A stretch of 64,000 bases of DNA from Streptomyces piniterrae (GCF_005048155.1 NZ_SUMB01000006.1:248001-312000), one strand, 5' to 3'; shown: positions 8,203 through 17,296, counted from the first letter of the stretch. A program made the numbers and translations. The notes: a model not told the origin generated them from the sequence alone.

Positions 8203-9555
8203 ATGGATGCCGCGTTCACCGAGGAGCAGGACGAGATCCGCCGCACCCTGCGCGAACTGCTGCACAAACGCTGCGGCCCGGACGAGGTCAAGGCGGCGGT
8301 GCGCACCCCGCAGGGCCATGACGAGGCGCTGTGGCGGCAGCTCGCCCAGCAGCTAGGGCTGCCCGGCCTGGCGCTGCCCGCCGCCTACGGAGGGGTGGGC
8401 TGCGGGCCCACCGAGCTCGCCCTGGCCTGCGAGGAGACCGGCCGCGCGCTGCTGCCCTCGCCCCTGATCGCCACCGCCGTCCTCGCCGCGCCGCTGATCC
8501 TGGCGCTCGGCACCGAACGCCAGCGCGCCGAGCTGCTGCCGGCCATCGCCGCGGGGGAACTCACCGGGACGCTCGCCGTACCGGGCGGGCAGCTGGCCAC
8601 CGCGCTGGCGCTGACCGGGCCGAACGACGGCGACTGGGCGGGCGGGGGCCGCTCCGGCGGGATCCAGGCCCGCCCCTGCGAAGGGGGCTGGCGGCTCTAC
8701 GGGGAGGCCGCACAGGTCCTGGACGGGCACTCCGCCGGAGTGCTGCTGGTGGCCGCGCACACCGGCGGGTTCGCCCGTAGCCGCACGCCGCTCTTCCTTG
8801 TACGGGCGGAGGCGAGGGACGGCGCAACGGGCGGCCCAGCGGCCACCGGGACGACGACCGGCATGGCCGCTTCCGCTGCGCCAGGCCCCGATGCGGCAAC
8901 CCCCGGCGCGCGAGCCGCCACCCGCCGGCTCCTCCGCATCCGGCAGACCCCCATGGACGAGACCCGGCCGCAGGCGCGCATCGAACTGCGCGACGTACCG
9001 GCCGAGTTGCTCGGCGAGGTGGACGGCGGCGAGACGGGCAGCGGTGAGGCGGCGGTGGCGGCCGCACTCGCCGCCACCGGGGCGTCGGCGGCCGCGGCAC
9101 TGGCCGCCGAGGCGGTCGGCGCGGCCGATGCGGCGCTCGCCCGTACCGTCGAATACGTCCAGGCCCGCGAACAGTTCGGCCGGCCCATCGGCTCCTTCCA
9201 GGCGGTCCAGCACCGGCTCGCCGACCTGTACGTGTCGGTGCAGGCGGCCCGCTCGGCGGCGTACTACGCGGCCTGGTCGGCGGGCGGCGGACGGTCCGGG
9301 CCGCACCACCGCGCCGAGCCGGGCGTCGGCGGGCTGGCGCTCGCGCAGGCGCTGGAGACGCTGCGTACGGTGGCGGCCGAGGCGGTCCAGCTGCACGGTG
9401 GCATCGGCTTCACCTGGGAGCACGACGCGCATCTGTACTTCAAGCGCGCCGCCTGCGACGAACTGCTGCTGGGGCCGGTGCACCGGCTGCGGGCGCGGGC
9501 CGCTGAGGAGGCCGGGCTGTTCTCCGGCACGACGCGAGAGGCGGTCGGTGTCTGA
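8203..9555 (+). CDS. Acyl-CoA dehydrogenase family protein
   Basis: 450 residues. FAD enzymes of this family introduce a double bond alpha-beta to the CoA thioester and pass electrons to ETF. Seen: N-terminal helical domain (FTEEQDEIRRTLRELL), GLPGLALPAAYGGVGCGPTEL, and the C-terminal helices REQFGRPIGSFQAVQHRLAD and LHGGIGFTWEHDAHLYFKRA. The middle beta-domain carries an unusual insert of about 45 Ala/Gly/Thr-rich residues (roughly 202-247). ATG 8203 follows GGGAGGAGCCC. The next gene starts in the stop codon (TGATG), so the Ddn-like protein is translationally coupled. Small variants of this type often act as heterodimers in steroid degradation; no second subunit is adjacent here. Confidence 0.87.
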   Translation: MDAAFTEEQDEIRRTLRELLHKRCGPDEVKAAVRTPQGHDEALWRQLAQQLGLPGLALPAAYGGVGCGPTELALACEETGRALLPSPLIATAVLAAPLILALGTERQRAELLPAIAAGELTGTLAVPGGQLATALALTGPNDGDWAGGGRSGGIQARPCEGGWRLYGEAAQVLDGHSAGVLLVAAHTGGFARSRTPLFLVRAEARDGATGGPAATGTTTGMAASAAPGPDAATPGARAATRRLLRIRQTPMDETRPQARIELRDVPAELLGEVDGGETGSGEAAVAAALAATGASAAAALAAEAVGAADAALARTVEYVQAREQFGRPIGSFQAVQHRLADLYVSVQAARSAAYYAAWSAGGGRSGPHHRAEPGVGGLALAQALETLRTVAAEAVQLHGGIGFTWEHDAHLYFKRAACDELLLGPVHRLRARAAEEAGLFSGTTREAVGV

Positions 9556-10031
9556 TGCCACCCGGTGAGCGGCTGATCCAGAAGGTCTCCTCGACCCGTA
9601 CCTTCGCGCGGATCGCGCCGCACTTCATCCCGGCCCTGGACCGCGCCGTACATCGGCTGACCCGGGGGAAAGTGCTGCTCAGCGCGCGGATGCTGCCCGG
9701 TGTGGTGCTGACCGCGACCGGCGCGAAGAGCGGGCAGCCACGGCGTACGCCGCTGGCGTGCATGCCGGAGGACGACGGCGGCTGGCTGCTCATCGGCAGC
9801 AATTTCGGCCGGCCCGGACACCCGGCGTGGACCGGCAATCTCCTCAAGAACCCGGACGCGGAGGTGAGTTGGCGGGGCCGGGACATTCCCGTACGGGCCC
9901 GGCTGCTCACCGGTGAGGAACGGGCGCTGGCATGGCGGGCGGCGCTGGAGTTCTGGCCGCCGTATGCCGCGTACCAGGCGCGGGTGGAACGGGAGATCCG
10001 GCTGTTCCGGCTGGAACGGCGGACGCCCTAG
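9555..10031 (+). CDS. Deazaflavin (F420)-dependent nitroreductase/oxidoreductase, Ddn family
   Basis: 158 residues. Split beta-barrel F420H2-dependent oxidoreductase of the Ddn/FDOR-A type, which uses reduced F420 to reduce quinones, enones or nitro compounds. Diagnostic segments: VVLTATGAKSGQPRRTPL, GGWLLIGSNFGRPGHPAW, LLKNPDAEVSWRGR and ALEFWPPYAAYQARVEREI. It overlaps the acyl-CoA dehydrogenase stop by one base (TGATG), so it is in the same operon under the operator at 8126-8140. It pairs logically with the FbiC gene and three LLM enzymes in this window. The natural substrate is unknown. Confidence 0.9.
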   Translation: MPPGERLIQKVSSTRTFARIAPHFIPALDRAVHRLTRGKVLLSARMLPGVVLTATGAKSGQPRRTPLACMPEDDGGWLLIGSNFGRPGHPAWTGNLLKNPDAEVSWRGRDIPVRARLLTGEERALAWRAALEFWPPYAAYQARVEREIRLFRLERRTP

Positions 10032-10166
10032 CGGGACACCGGGGGCGTGCCGGGACGCACGGACAACGGGCGCGGGGATACCGGGCGCGGCGATACCGGG
10101 CCGGGACACGGGAACACCTGGCCGGTGCGCGGGCACGCCCCCGCGCCCGCGCACCCGCACACACGC

Positions 10167-10209
10167 AGCGGGTGCCGTGCGGGCCTCTGGAGGCCGGACG
10201 GCACCCGCT
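10167..10209. terminator. Long hairpin between convergent genes
   Basis: Perfect 12-bp outer arms AGCGGGTGCCGT / ACGGCACCCGCT with a further GC-rich inner stem (GGGCCT...AGGCC). It lies between the Ddn-like gene (ends 10031) and the TetR gene (ends 10329) and fits a bidirectional terminator. The remainder of this roughly 300-bp gap contains short GATACCGGGC-type repeats and no gene. Confidence 0.75.
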
Positions 10210-10328
10210 GTCTGCGCGGCTGTGCGGTTATGGCAGGACGGACACAGGACGGATCGCGAACTGTCCCGGAACCACCGGGACTTCGAGGCGCGCCGCGCGA
10301 ACGCGCCGCGGCTTCGTCGGCTCGGCTG

Positions 10329-10976
10329 CTACTTCGTCGGCTTCTTGCCGGTGACGCCGAAGTGCACCAGCAGCGCCAGATTCGGCTTGAGCTCGGTCTG
10401 CTTGACGCCCCAGCTCTGGAAGCCCTTCTGGTGCCCGGCGACCGCCGCCAGCATGGCGACGATCGAACCGGCCATGGCGGCCGCGCTCACGTCCTTGTCG
10501 ACCTTGTTCTTGCTCTGGAGCTCCTGGATGGAGTCCGTAAGGGAGTTGGTGACAGCGTTGAGGATCTTCATGCGGATCTTGTAGAACCGCTTGTCGCCCT
10601 CGGCGGCGCCCAGATCGACGACGCGCAGAATCGCGTCGTTCTTGCGCCAGAAGGAGAGGAAGCCGTCGACGAGCTCCTCCGCCGCCTGCCAGCCGGACTT
10701 GCCCACCCACGAGCGTCCGGCCACGAGATCGGTCAGATTCGCGCCTTCTTTGGCCATCTCCTCGGCGATTTCGAGGACGGCGCCCTCCACGTCCGGGAAG
10801 TACTGATAGAACGTGGCGGGTGAAGTACCCGCTTTTCGGGCCACATCGATGACTTTGACGTCCCGGTAGGGGGACGAACTGAGCATTTCGCTGAGGCAGT
10901 CGAGCAGCTTCTGCCGCGTCGCCTGTCCACGGCGGCCGGCAACTCTGCCGTCGACGGTTCGCACTTGTCCTGTCAT
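10329..10976 (-). CDS. TetR-family transcriptional regulator, candidate master regulator of the CTGAC regulon
   Basis: 215 residues. The N-terminal TetR helix-turn-helix is clear (RQKLLDCLSEML, then VKVIDVARKAGTSPATFYQYF), followed by an all-helical ligand domain. The C-terminus is Lys/Thr-rich. A degenerate copy of the 15-bp palindrome overlaps its start codon (10970-10984; CTGACGGCATGACAG on the coding strand), suggesting autoregulation. It is also the only TetR gene in the window, near the centre of the 13 sites, so it is the best candidate to bind them. Ligand unknown; a CoA thioester of the catabolised acid would fit other TetR regulators of degradative pathways. The assignment to the palindromes is inference. 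Confidence 0.88.
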   Translation of the reverse strand: MTGQVRTVDGRVAGRRGQATRQKLLDCLSEMLSSSPYRDVKVIDVARKAGTSPATFYQYFPDVEGAVLEIAEEMAKEGANLTDLVAGRSWVGKSGWQAAEELVDGFLSFWRKNDAILRVVDLGAAEGDKRFYKIRMKILNAVTNSLTDSIQELQSKNKVDKDVSAAAMAGSIVAMLAAVAGHQKGFQSWGVKQTELKPNLALLVHFGVTGKKPTK

Positions 10977-10984
10977 GCCGTCAG
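10970..10984. promoter_or_regulatory. Palindromic operator, copy 6, over TetR start codon
   Basis: On the coding strand CTGACGGCATGACAG: left half-site perfect, right half-site one mismatch (GACAG). It includes the ATG at 10976, a position expected for a leaderless or autoregulated gene. Confidence 0.6.
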
Positions 10985-11892
10985 CTTACCGAGGGGTGAT
11001 CGGAGCGCGATTTGGCTGCCTGCAAATGGGGACGCGGGAGTTAGGGGCGCTCGGTCCCCGTTGTCGCACTGGTAGCGGCCTCGCGCGGGGCTCCGGATTC
11101 ATGGGGCGCCGCTTGGTCCGATCCGGTGAATGGTCTTATCAACAGGCTGTGGACAACTTTGGTGGATAAGCGCGAGGGGACGGTGCGCCCCGATATCCAG
11201 GACGTCCCTCTCCGGCGTCGACGACATCGTTCGCCCCGCCGTCCGTGTCATCGTCGGACGGAAACGGAACCCCGGCGGTCCGTTCGCGGTCTTCACCGGC
11301 GATGAGACGGACAATGACGGCGCCACGTCTGGTGTCGGTACGCCGAAATCACCCCCGGCACCGCAGAATTGGGCGAGCGTACGGCGCGGACGCCGATATG
11401 CACGGCGGCAGGGCGAGGGTCGAGGGACGGCCGATGGCGGGGATGGCATGACCGGTAGGGGCAGGGGACGAGCGCGCGACGGCCTGGCCGCGGCGTCGGG
11501 GCGCGGCGCGAGGTTAGCGCCGCCGGCGGACCGTGCGGTGCGGACGAACCGTGCGGTGTGCGGGGCACATCCGATACGGAGGGCCGGCGAACAGCCGCCA
11601 ACTGGTCGGTAACCCCGCCGCGACGGCCCGTCGACGGACGCATCGGCGCACGTCAGACAGGGGGGCATTACGCCAGGTAACGGCATCTGTGCGTACTGCC
11701 CGGCGTGATCCGTGACACGGCGGGCAGGCCCCGGGTTCGCAACCGTCGGCCGGGCCAGGAAGAATCAGTACGCGTACGGCCGTTTCGACACTCCTCGCCG
11801 CAGGCGGGGAGACGCTGCACGGGGCAGTGGCTCGCGGTGGCTCGTGGCTATGGAGAGTCTCTTTTTTCGCCCCACGGGGAGGTGGCAGGCAA
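10977..11892. other. 916-bp gene-free region between tetR and afsK
   Basis: No frame here shows recognisable protein features or a convincing ribosome-binding site; the open frames are arginine-rich shadows. It contains the afsK and tetR promoters and a cluster of DnaA-box-like 9-mers at 11136-11169. The GGAGG at 11878-11882 is the afsK ribosome-binding site. Confidence 0.5.
11136..11169. promoter_or_regulatory. Cluster of three DnaA-box-like 9-mers
   Basis: TTATCAACA (11136-11144), TGTGGACAA (11149-11157; complement of TTGTCCACA, the form favoured in Streptomyces) and GGTGGATAA (11161-11169) within 34 bp. DnaA binding is inferred from similarity only. Confidence 0.45.
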
Positions 11893-14544
11893 GTGGTGGA
11901 GCAGCTGACGCAGCTGACGCAGCACGATCCCCGGCGGATCGGCCCGTTCGAGGTGCTCGGCCGTCTCGGGGCCGGCGGCATGGGACTGGTCTATCTCGCG
12001 CGCTCGGCGTCCGGTCGGCGCGTGGCGATCAAGACGGTGCGTACGGAGCTCGCCGAGGACCAGCTGTTCCGGGTCCGCTTCACACGCGAGGTCGAGGCGG
12101 CCCGCGCGGTCAGCGGTTTCTACACCGCGGCCGTGGTGGACGCCGATCCGCGGGCGGCGGTGCCATGGCTGGCGACCGCCTACGTCCCCGCGCCCTCCCT
12201 CGAGGAAATAGTCAATGAATGCGGGCCGCTGCCCGCGCAGGCGGTCCGGTGGCTGGCGGCCGGGATCGCCGAGGCGCTGCAGTCCATCCACGGCGCCGGC
12301 CTGGTGCACCGCGACCTCAAGCCGTCGAACGTCCTGGTCGTCGAGGACGGCCCCCGGGTGATCGACTTCGGTATCGCCTCCGGGGTGTCCAACACCCGGC
12401 TGACCATGACCAACGTGGCGGTGGGCACACCGGCCTACATGTCGCCCGAGCAGGCCCGCGACTCACGCAGCGTGACCGGCGCCAGCGATGTGTTCTCCCT
12501 CGGCTCGACGCTGGTCTTCGCCGCCACCGGGCACGCGCCCTTCCACGGCGCCAACCCCGTCGAGACGGTCTTCATGCTGCTGCGCGAGGGCCCGGACCTG
12601 ACGGGGCTGCCGGACGAACTGCGGCCGCTGATGGAGTCCTGCATGCAGATGGAGGCGGCCCACCGGCCGTCCCCCGCCGACCTGCAGTCCCAGCTCGCCC
12701 CGCATCTCTTCGGCTCCGGCAGCGACGACAGCGGTACGGCCTCGGCCTGGCTGCCGCCCGGCGCGGTGGCGCTCATCGAGAGCCGGCGCGGCGGCCGGGC
12801 CGCCGTCCCGAAGAGCACCGAGCGGGCCGGCTCCGGGCGCCCCGCCGACCGTCCGGCGCCCCCCGCGCCGCAGGCCCCGCCCCCGATGCCCGCGCCGCAG
12901 CCCGTACAGGCACCTCCGCAGCCCGAGAGCGCGCCGCCGGCCGCCGACCCCGCGCAGTCCGGCTGGCCCGGCCATGTCGGCGCCGGACCCGGTGCGCACC
13001 GCGGCGACCCCCGGGGCGCGCACCCGGGGCCGATGCCGCAGGCCGTCTCGCTCGGCCCGGACGCCGCGACGGCCCGGGTCACCCCGGTCTCCGCTGCCCC
13101 GCCCGTCACCTCCCCGTCCCCGGCGGCCGCACTGGCCTCCGCGCCACCGGCCGCCCCCGTGGAAGGCCCCGGCGGCCCCGTACGGCTCGCCGGCTCGCCC
13201 GCGCCCATAGGGCCGGGGCCGCGCGCCGGCGACGCCCGGGACCCGCAGCCGCGCGGGCAGGCCGGCGCCGCGACGAACTGGGTACGGCCGCCCGGAGGCG
13301 GCGCCCCGCCCGGTGTGCCGCAGCAGGGCGGCCCGGCCGGCGGCCCTCCGGCGGGCGACGGCCATGGCGCGGCACGGCATGACGCGCCGCCCGAGGCACC
13401 CCCCGCCGAGCCGGGCCGCTGGCGCCCCTGGCGGTTCCGGATGTCGAACGACGTCTGGGGCACCCCCGTGGTCGCCGGCGATCTGCTCTACGTCACGTCC
13501 TTCGAGGTGCACGCCCTGGATGTGGCCAGCGGCCGTCGCAAGTTCAAGACCCGCGACGTGGCCTGGGCCATGGATGTCGCGGACGGCCGGATCCACGCCT
13601 CGGACGGCCCGAGCCTGTACGCCCTGGACGCGGCGGACGGCTCCGAGTGCTGGCGGCTGAACGTCGAGGGCTGGGTCTACGCGCTGAGCGTCGACCGCGG
13701 CACCGTCGTCACCAGCACGCGGGGCGGCGGCGTCCAGGCGTGGGAGGCCGCCAACGGTGAGCTGCTGTGGGAGATCGGCGGCGTTCAGACCGAATTCGAG
13801 ACGGCCGAGGCCGCGCCCGTGGTGCACGACGGCACGGTCTTCGTGTGGGCCGACGCGCGGCTGAAGGCGCTGGAGGCGCGTACCGGGGCCGAGCGCTGGT
13901 CGTATCCGGTGGGCGACGCGGCGTCCTGTGGCGGGGTGCCGATGCGGCTGCTGGCCGCGCCGGACGGTGTGGTCTACGTCGTGGCCGGCACCCGGGTGCT
14001 GGCGCTCGACATCGCACGCGGCGATGTGCGCTGGCACTTCGAGGCGCCCGCGGTGTTCCTCAGCCCGCCCGCCTTCGCCCCGGGACCGGCCGTCACCGGC
14101 GGCGGGGTCTATCTGGCGGACCACCTCGGCACGGTCTACGCGCTGGACGCGGCGGACGGCCGCGACCGCTGGCGGATCGCCACCGAGGCGCGCCAGTCCA
14201 CCGAACCGGTGCTGGTCGCGCACGGCGCCGTCCACCTGGGCAGCGGCAAGGCGCTCTACACGCTGGACGCGGTGACCGGCACGCCCCGCTGGCGGTTCCA
14301 GGCCGGCGCCGAGGTGATGGGCGCACCCGTCGTCGCCGAGGGCCGGGTGCACTTCGGTTCGGCCGACCACTGCCTGTACACGCTGGACGCGATGGGCGGG
14401 CAGCTGCGCTGGAAGCTGGCGACCGGCGGCGAGATCACCGGGTCACCGGTGGCGGTCGGCGGCGTGGTCTACGCGTGCAGCAAGGACCGCTGTGTGTACG
14501 CGCTGGACGCGGCAAAGGGGACGGGGCAGGCGCGCCGATCGTGA
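11893..14544 (+). CDS. afsK: AfsK-type serine/threonine protein kinase with C-terminal PQQ beta-propeller
   Basis: 883 residues. AfsK of S. coelicolor autophosphorylates and phosphorylates the global antibiotic regulator AfsR. Residues about 17-280 form an eukaryotic-type kinase: P-loop GAGGMGLVY (27-34), ATP lysine in VAIKTVR (K47), HRDLKPSN (about 139) and DFG (158-160), with an activation segment rich in Thr/Ser. A Pro/Ala-rich linker of roughly 240 residues has no membrane segment. From about residue 517 there are repeated LDAADG/LYTLDAVTG blades of a PQQ/BamB-like propeller. GTG 11893 is chosen because GGAGG lies 10 nt upstream and the product then starts MVEQLTQ, very close to the AfsK start as I remember it. 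AfsR is encoded in this window at 23931-26873. Confidence 0.9.
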   Translation: MVEQLTQLTQHDPRRIGPFEVLGRLGAGGMGLVYLARSASGRRVAIKTVRTELAEDQLFRVRFTREVEAARAVSGFYTAAVVDADPRAAVPWLATAYVPAPSLEEIVNECGPLPAQAVRWLAAGIAEALQSIHGAGLVHRDLKPSNVLVVEDGPRVIDFGIASGVSNTRLTMTNVAVGTPAYMSPEQARDSRSVTGASDVFSLGSTLVFAATGHAPFHGANPVETVFMLLREGPDLTGLPDELRPLMESCMQMEAAHRPSPADLQSQLAPHLFGSGSDDSGTASAWLPPGAVALIESRRGGRAAVPKSTERAGSGRPADRPAPPAPQAPPPMPAPQPVQAPPQPESAPPAADPAQSGWPGHVGAGPGAHRGDPRGAHPGPMPQAVSLGPDAATARVTPVSAAPPVTSPSPAAALASAPPAAPVEGPGGPVRLAGSPAPIGPGPRAGDARDPQPRGQAGAATNWVRPPGGGAPPGVPQQGGPAGGPPAGDGHGAARHDAPPEAPPAEPGRWRPWRFRMSNDVWGTPVVAGDLLYVTSFEVHALDVASGRRKFKTRDVAWAMDVADGRIHASDGPSLYALDAADGSECWRLNVEGWVYALSVDRGTVVTSTRGGGVQAWEAANGELLWEIGGVQTEFETAEAAPVVHDGTVFVWADARLKALEARTGAERWSYPVGDAASCGGVPMRLLAAPDGVVYVVAGTRVLALDIARGDVRWHFEAPAVFLSPPAFAPGPAVTGGGVYLADHLGTVYALDAADGRDRWRIATEARQSTEPVLVAHGAVHLGSGKALYTLDAVTGTPRWRFQAGAEVMGAPVVAEGRVHFGSADHCLYTLDAMGGQLRWKLATGGEITGSPVAVGGVVYACSKDRCVYALDAAKGTGQARRS

Positions 14545-14560
14545 CGTCGGGCGCCGGGGA

Positions 14561-15253
14561 CTACTCCCGGTCGTCCCGGGGCCGTTGGGGATCGGCGGGG
14601 CGCTCCTTGCCCCACTCCACCGGGGGTTGGCGGCGCATCGACTGGGTCGGCTGGTGCTGCCGGTCCTGCGGGCGGGGCTGCTGCGGGTAAGGCTCCTGCG
14701 GGTAGGGCTCCGACTGCCATTCCCGGGGCACCGGGTTGCTCGGGTCGAACGGTTCGGGCGGGGCCGGCCGGGCGGGCTCGCCCTGGTCATAGCCGTCGTA
14801 GTGCCCGTACCCGTCGTCGTACACCCGCTCGTCCCGGCGCACGCGCGCGGGGCGGCCCGACATCACCAGGGCGCCCAGCAGAATCAGCGCGCCGGCTCCC
14901 AGCGCGCCGGCGGCGCCCACGCCCAGACCGTGGGCGCCGGCGCTGAGCTCACCCGCCCGCTGCCCCTGGCGGACCATCCACAAGATGGTGAAGCCGAGCA
15001 CCACGATGCCCGCGAGGGAGACCAGCAGCCGGGAGCGCAGCGCGACGCCGGTCAGGGTCACCAGGGCGGCGACGGCCATGGGGAGGAGGAGCGAGCCGAA
15101 GAGCATGGCCTTGTTGTCGGTCATGTTGCCGAAGAGGTCCTCGATCCGGACATCACGCCCGTGACGGCCGTCGTACCAGGGACGGAAGGGGCTCCAGACG
15201 GCGGCCGCCGCTCCAATGAGGGCGATCAGGGATCCGACTACGTTGCGCACCAC
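14561..15253 (-). CDS. Hypothetical four-helix membrane protein with Pro/Gln-rich tail
   Basis: 230 residues, not assigned to a named family. About four hydrophobic segments: residues 5-22, 49-72, 75-93 and 109-135. Between the first two is a short extracytoplasmic loop with WYDGRHGRDVRIEDLF. After residue 140 the chain is hydrophilic, with Tyr/Asp-rich (YDDGYGHYDGYDQG) and Pro/Gln/Glu-rich stretches. The start is GTG 15253. It converges on afsK with only 16 bp between the stop codons. Position beside afsK invites a link to the kinase, for example as a membrane anchor or substrate, but nothing in the sequence proves it. Confidence 0.75.
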   Translation of the reverse strand: MVRNVVGSLIALIGAAAAVWSPFRPWYDGRHGRDVRIEDLFGNMTDNKAMLFGSLLLPMAVAALVTLTGVALRSRLLVSLAGIVVLGFTILWMVRQGQRAGELSAGAHGLGVGAAGALGAGALILLGALVMSGRPARVRRDERVYDDGYGHYDGYDQGEPARPAPPEPFDPSNPVPREWQSEPYPQEPYPQQPRPQDRQHQPTQSMRRQPPVEWGKERPADPQRPRDDRE

Positions 15254-15450
15254 GGGCGTCGCCTCGCTTCGCGTCGTCTGACGTCCTCCGTGACCGACGC
15301 TACGCCTGACCGTCCACCCCCGCGAGGCAAGACGCCCCTAGGGATATCCGTGCGCCCCCCAGGGGGCATCCGGGTTGTCACCTGCGCTTGCTAGGGTGCC
15401 GTGCACGCGTCAATGACGCAGAGACATTTCCACGGGGGATGGGCAGGCGA

Positions 15451-15999
15451 ATGAAGCAGCGCACGCGTACGGACATCGGCGCCCGCGTGAGTACCCGTAC
15501 GGGTACCCGGGCGCTCGTCGCAGCCGGACTGGCCATGGCAGCGGTCACCACGGTCGGTGGCTGTGCGTTCCCCGGCGCCCCCAGGGTCACCCCGCCGCCG
15601 CCGAGCCCCACGGACACGTACAGCCTGGGCGACCCGACCGGTTACCCGTCGGACACCTACTCGCCGTCGCCGTCGCCGACCGAGGAGACCTTCGACCCGG
15701 ACGGCCGCTCGGACGTCGACGGCAGAAACTGCGACTTCTCCAACTCGCTGCGCCAGTTCACGTACACGGTCTCGGTCACCAACCCGTCCTCGGTCGACAG
15801 CTACTCCTACGACATCGCCGTCAACTGGATGAAGGCCAAGCCGGCCGACGGCAAGGCGTACGGGCTGCACGAGCGCTCCATCGTGGTCGGCCCCGGCGAC
15901 ACCGAGACCTACACCGCCAAGTACACCGTCAACCAGTCCTCCATCGGGCAGTTCTGGTACACCTGCCAGATCACCCGGGCGCACAAGACGCGTTACTGA
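15451..15999 (+). CDS. Secreted lipoprotein, hypothetical
   Basis: 182 residues. An Arg/Thr-rich n-region is followed by a hydrophobic stretch and a lipobox-like TVGGC, so it is probably a lipid-anchored exported protein. A Pro/Ser/Thr/Tyr-rich linker leads to a globular domain with the pattern NCDFSNSLRQFTYTVSVTN, resembling immunoglobulin-like carbohydrate- or ligand-binding beta folds of Streptomyces lipoproteins; two cysteines (NCDF and TCQI) could form a disulfide. ATG 15451 is preceded by GGGCAGGCG. Its end overlaps the convergent enoyl-CoA hydratase gene by 7 bp. Function unknown. Confidence 0.75.
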   Translation: MKQRTRTDIGARVSTRTGTRALVAAGLAMAAVTTVGGCAFPGAPRVTPPPPSPTDTYSLGDPTGYPSDTYSPSPSPTEETFDPDGRSDVDGRNCDFSNSLRQFTYTVSVTNPSSVDSYSYDIAVNWMKAKPADGKAYGLHERSIVVGPGDTETYTAKYTVNQSSIGQFWYTCQITRAHKTRY

Positions 16000-16787
16000 G
16001 CGTCCCGACCGCTCCGCGCCGCGTCCGTCCCGGTTGCGTCGCGCTTCCGGGCGGCGAACAGTTCGGCCTGCCGGTCCGGCGGCAGACTGCCCAGCGCGAT
16101 CAGCTGCGGGGCGTGGGCCAGCGCCTGGTTTCTCGCCGCCTCCTTGGCGGCCCAGAGCGCCCGTACGGTGCCCTGGACCGCCTCCGTGGGCTGTGCGGCG
16201 AGCACCGCCGCGCGGCGCACCGCCGCCTCGGCCGCGGCACCGGGCGCGGTCAGCTCGGACACCAGGCCGATCTCGTACGCGCGCGCTGCCCCGAGCCGCT
16301 CCGCCGTCCCCATCAGGGACATCCGGGCGACCTCCCCCAGGGGCATCCGCTGCGCCATGTAGATGGCCTCGTAGGCGCTGACCATCCCGTAGGTGGTGTG
16401 CGGGTCGAAGAAGGTGGAGTTCTCCGAGGCGACGATGAACTCGGACTCGCCCAGGAGGTAGAAGGCGCCGCCGCAGGCCATGCCGTCCACGGCGGCGACG
16501 ACCGGTTTCCACAGGTCGTTGGCCTTCGGGCCGATGCGGATCATCGGGTCGTCGAGCGAGTAGGGGGACGCGGGCTGGGGGACGTGCACGGAGCGGTCGA
16601 TGCCGGTGCAGAAGGCCCGGCCGCCGGCGCCGGTGACCACCGCGGCCCGTACGGTGTCGTCGAAGCGGAACGCCTGCCAGGCGGCGGCGAGTTCGGCGGC
16701 GGTGTCCAGGTCGACGGCGTTGTGCCGCTCGGGCCGGTCGAGCGTCACCAGCGCGACGCCGTCCGCGATCTCGGTACGGACCGTCAT
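15993..16787 (-). CDS. Enoyl-CoA hydratase/isomerase family protein
   Basis: 264 residues with the full crotonase fold: VALVTLDRPERHNAVDL, the first oxyanion loop GGRAFCTGIDRS and the second oxyanion segment VVAAVDGMACGGAFYLL. At the usual catalytic glutamate region the sequence reads SEFIVASENSTFFDPHTTYGMVS, so a hydratase or isomerase with altered acid/base residues is possible. The C-terminus has a trimer-type helix with Ala-rich sequence. It is the last gene of a three-gene run; its ATG overlaps the preceding DUF35 stop (ATGA), which indicates coupled translation. Promoter control is by the palindrome at 18503-18517. Substrate not determinable. Confidence 0.88.
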   Translation of the reverse strand: MTVRTEIADGVALVTLDRPERHNAVDLDTAAELAAAWQAFRFDDTVRAAVVTGAGGRAFCTGIDRSVHVPQPASPYSLDDPMIRIGPKANDLWKPVVAAVDGMACGGAFYLLGESEFIVASENSTFFDPHTTYGMVSAYEAIYMAQRMPLGEVARMSLMGTAERLGAARAYEIGLVSELTAPGAAAEAAVRRAAVLAAQPTEAVQGTVRALWAAKEAARNQALAHAPQLIALGSLPPDRQAELFAARKRDATGTDAARSGRDAQ

Positions 16788-17290
16788 GGCCGCTCCAGGA
16801 GCCAGCGGGGCACCGTCACGCCCCCGGGGGTGGTGTGAAACGCGACCTTCACCGGGGCGCCGATCCGCAGCCGCGCCGGGTCGACGGAGTCGAGGCGGGC
16901 GCCCGCTGAGGCGACGAGGTTGCCGACGAGACGGATCCGCGGGGCCTCGGCCAGCTCCACGATGATCGCGTTGTACGGCGCCTGGGCGGCGTACGCGGGC
17001 AGCAGCGGTGGGTGCGCCACGACGTAGGACCAGATGCGGCCCCGGCCGCTCATCCGCTGCCAGTGGCTGTCGAAGGACTGGCAGTGCGGGCAGCAGGGGC
17101 GCGGCGGGAAGCGCGGTTCCGCGCAGTCGGAGCAGGTCTGGACGCGGAGTTCACCGCGGGCCGCGAAGTCCCAGAACGGTGCCCCGTCGTCGTCGGGGAC
17201 GGGAAGCAGCAGGTCGTCGGCGGTCTCGGACCGATTGTCAGTGGCGGGTGCCACGCTTGGCGACATGGACTCACGAGCGCTCTCACCCAT
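16784..17290 (-). CDS. Zn-ribbon/OB-fold (DUF35) protein, thiolase partner
   Basis: 168 residues. Zinc ribbon CSDC...CPHC is separated by a proline-rich loop and followed by the OB core (GRIWSYVVAHPPLLPAY, then YNAIIVELAEAPRIRLVGN). In steroid degradation DUF35 proteins form complexes with lipid-transfer thiolases and act in retro-aldol or thiolytic cleavage. Here the adjacent upstream gene, 6 bp away, is exactly such a thiolase, so a complex is likely. ATG 17290 is used; ATG 17266 is a possible alternative because the first 8 residues are poorly conserved. Its stop overlaps the enoyl-CoA hydratase start. Confidence 0.88.
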   Translation of the reverse strand: MGESARESMSPSVAPATDNRSETADDLLLPVPDDDGAPFWDFAARGELRVQTCSDCAEPRFPPRPCCPHCQSFDSHWQRMSGRGRIWSYVVAHPPLLPAYAAQAPYNAIIVELAEAPRIRLVGNLVASAGARLDSVDPARLRIGAPVKVAFHTTPGGVTVPRWLLERP

Positions 17291-17296
17291 CGCGTG

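Noticed and set aside
11130..11612. Possible 160-residue gene upstream of afsK
   Set aside because: No ribosome-binding site, no recognisable domain, arginine-rich; overlapping frames in both directions are equally long.
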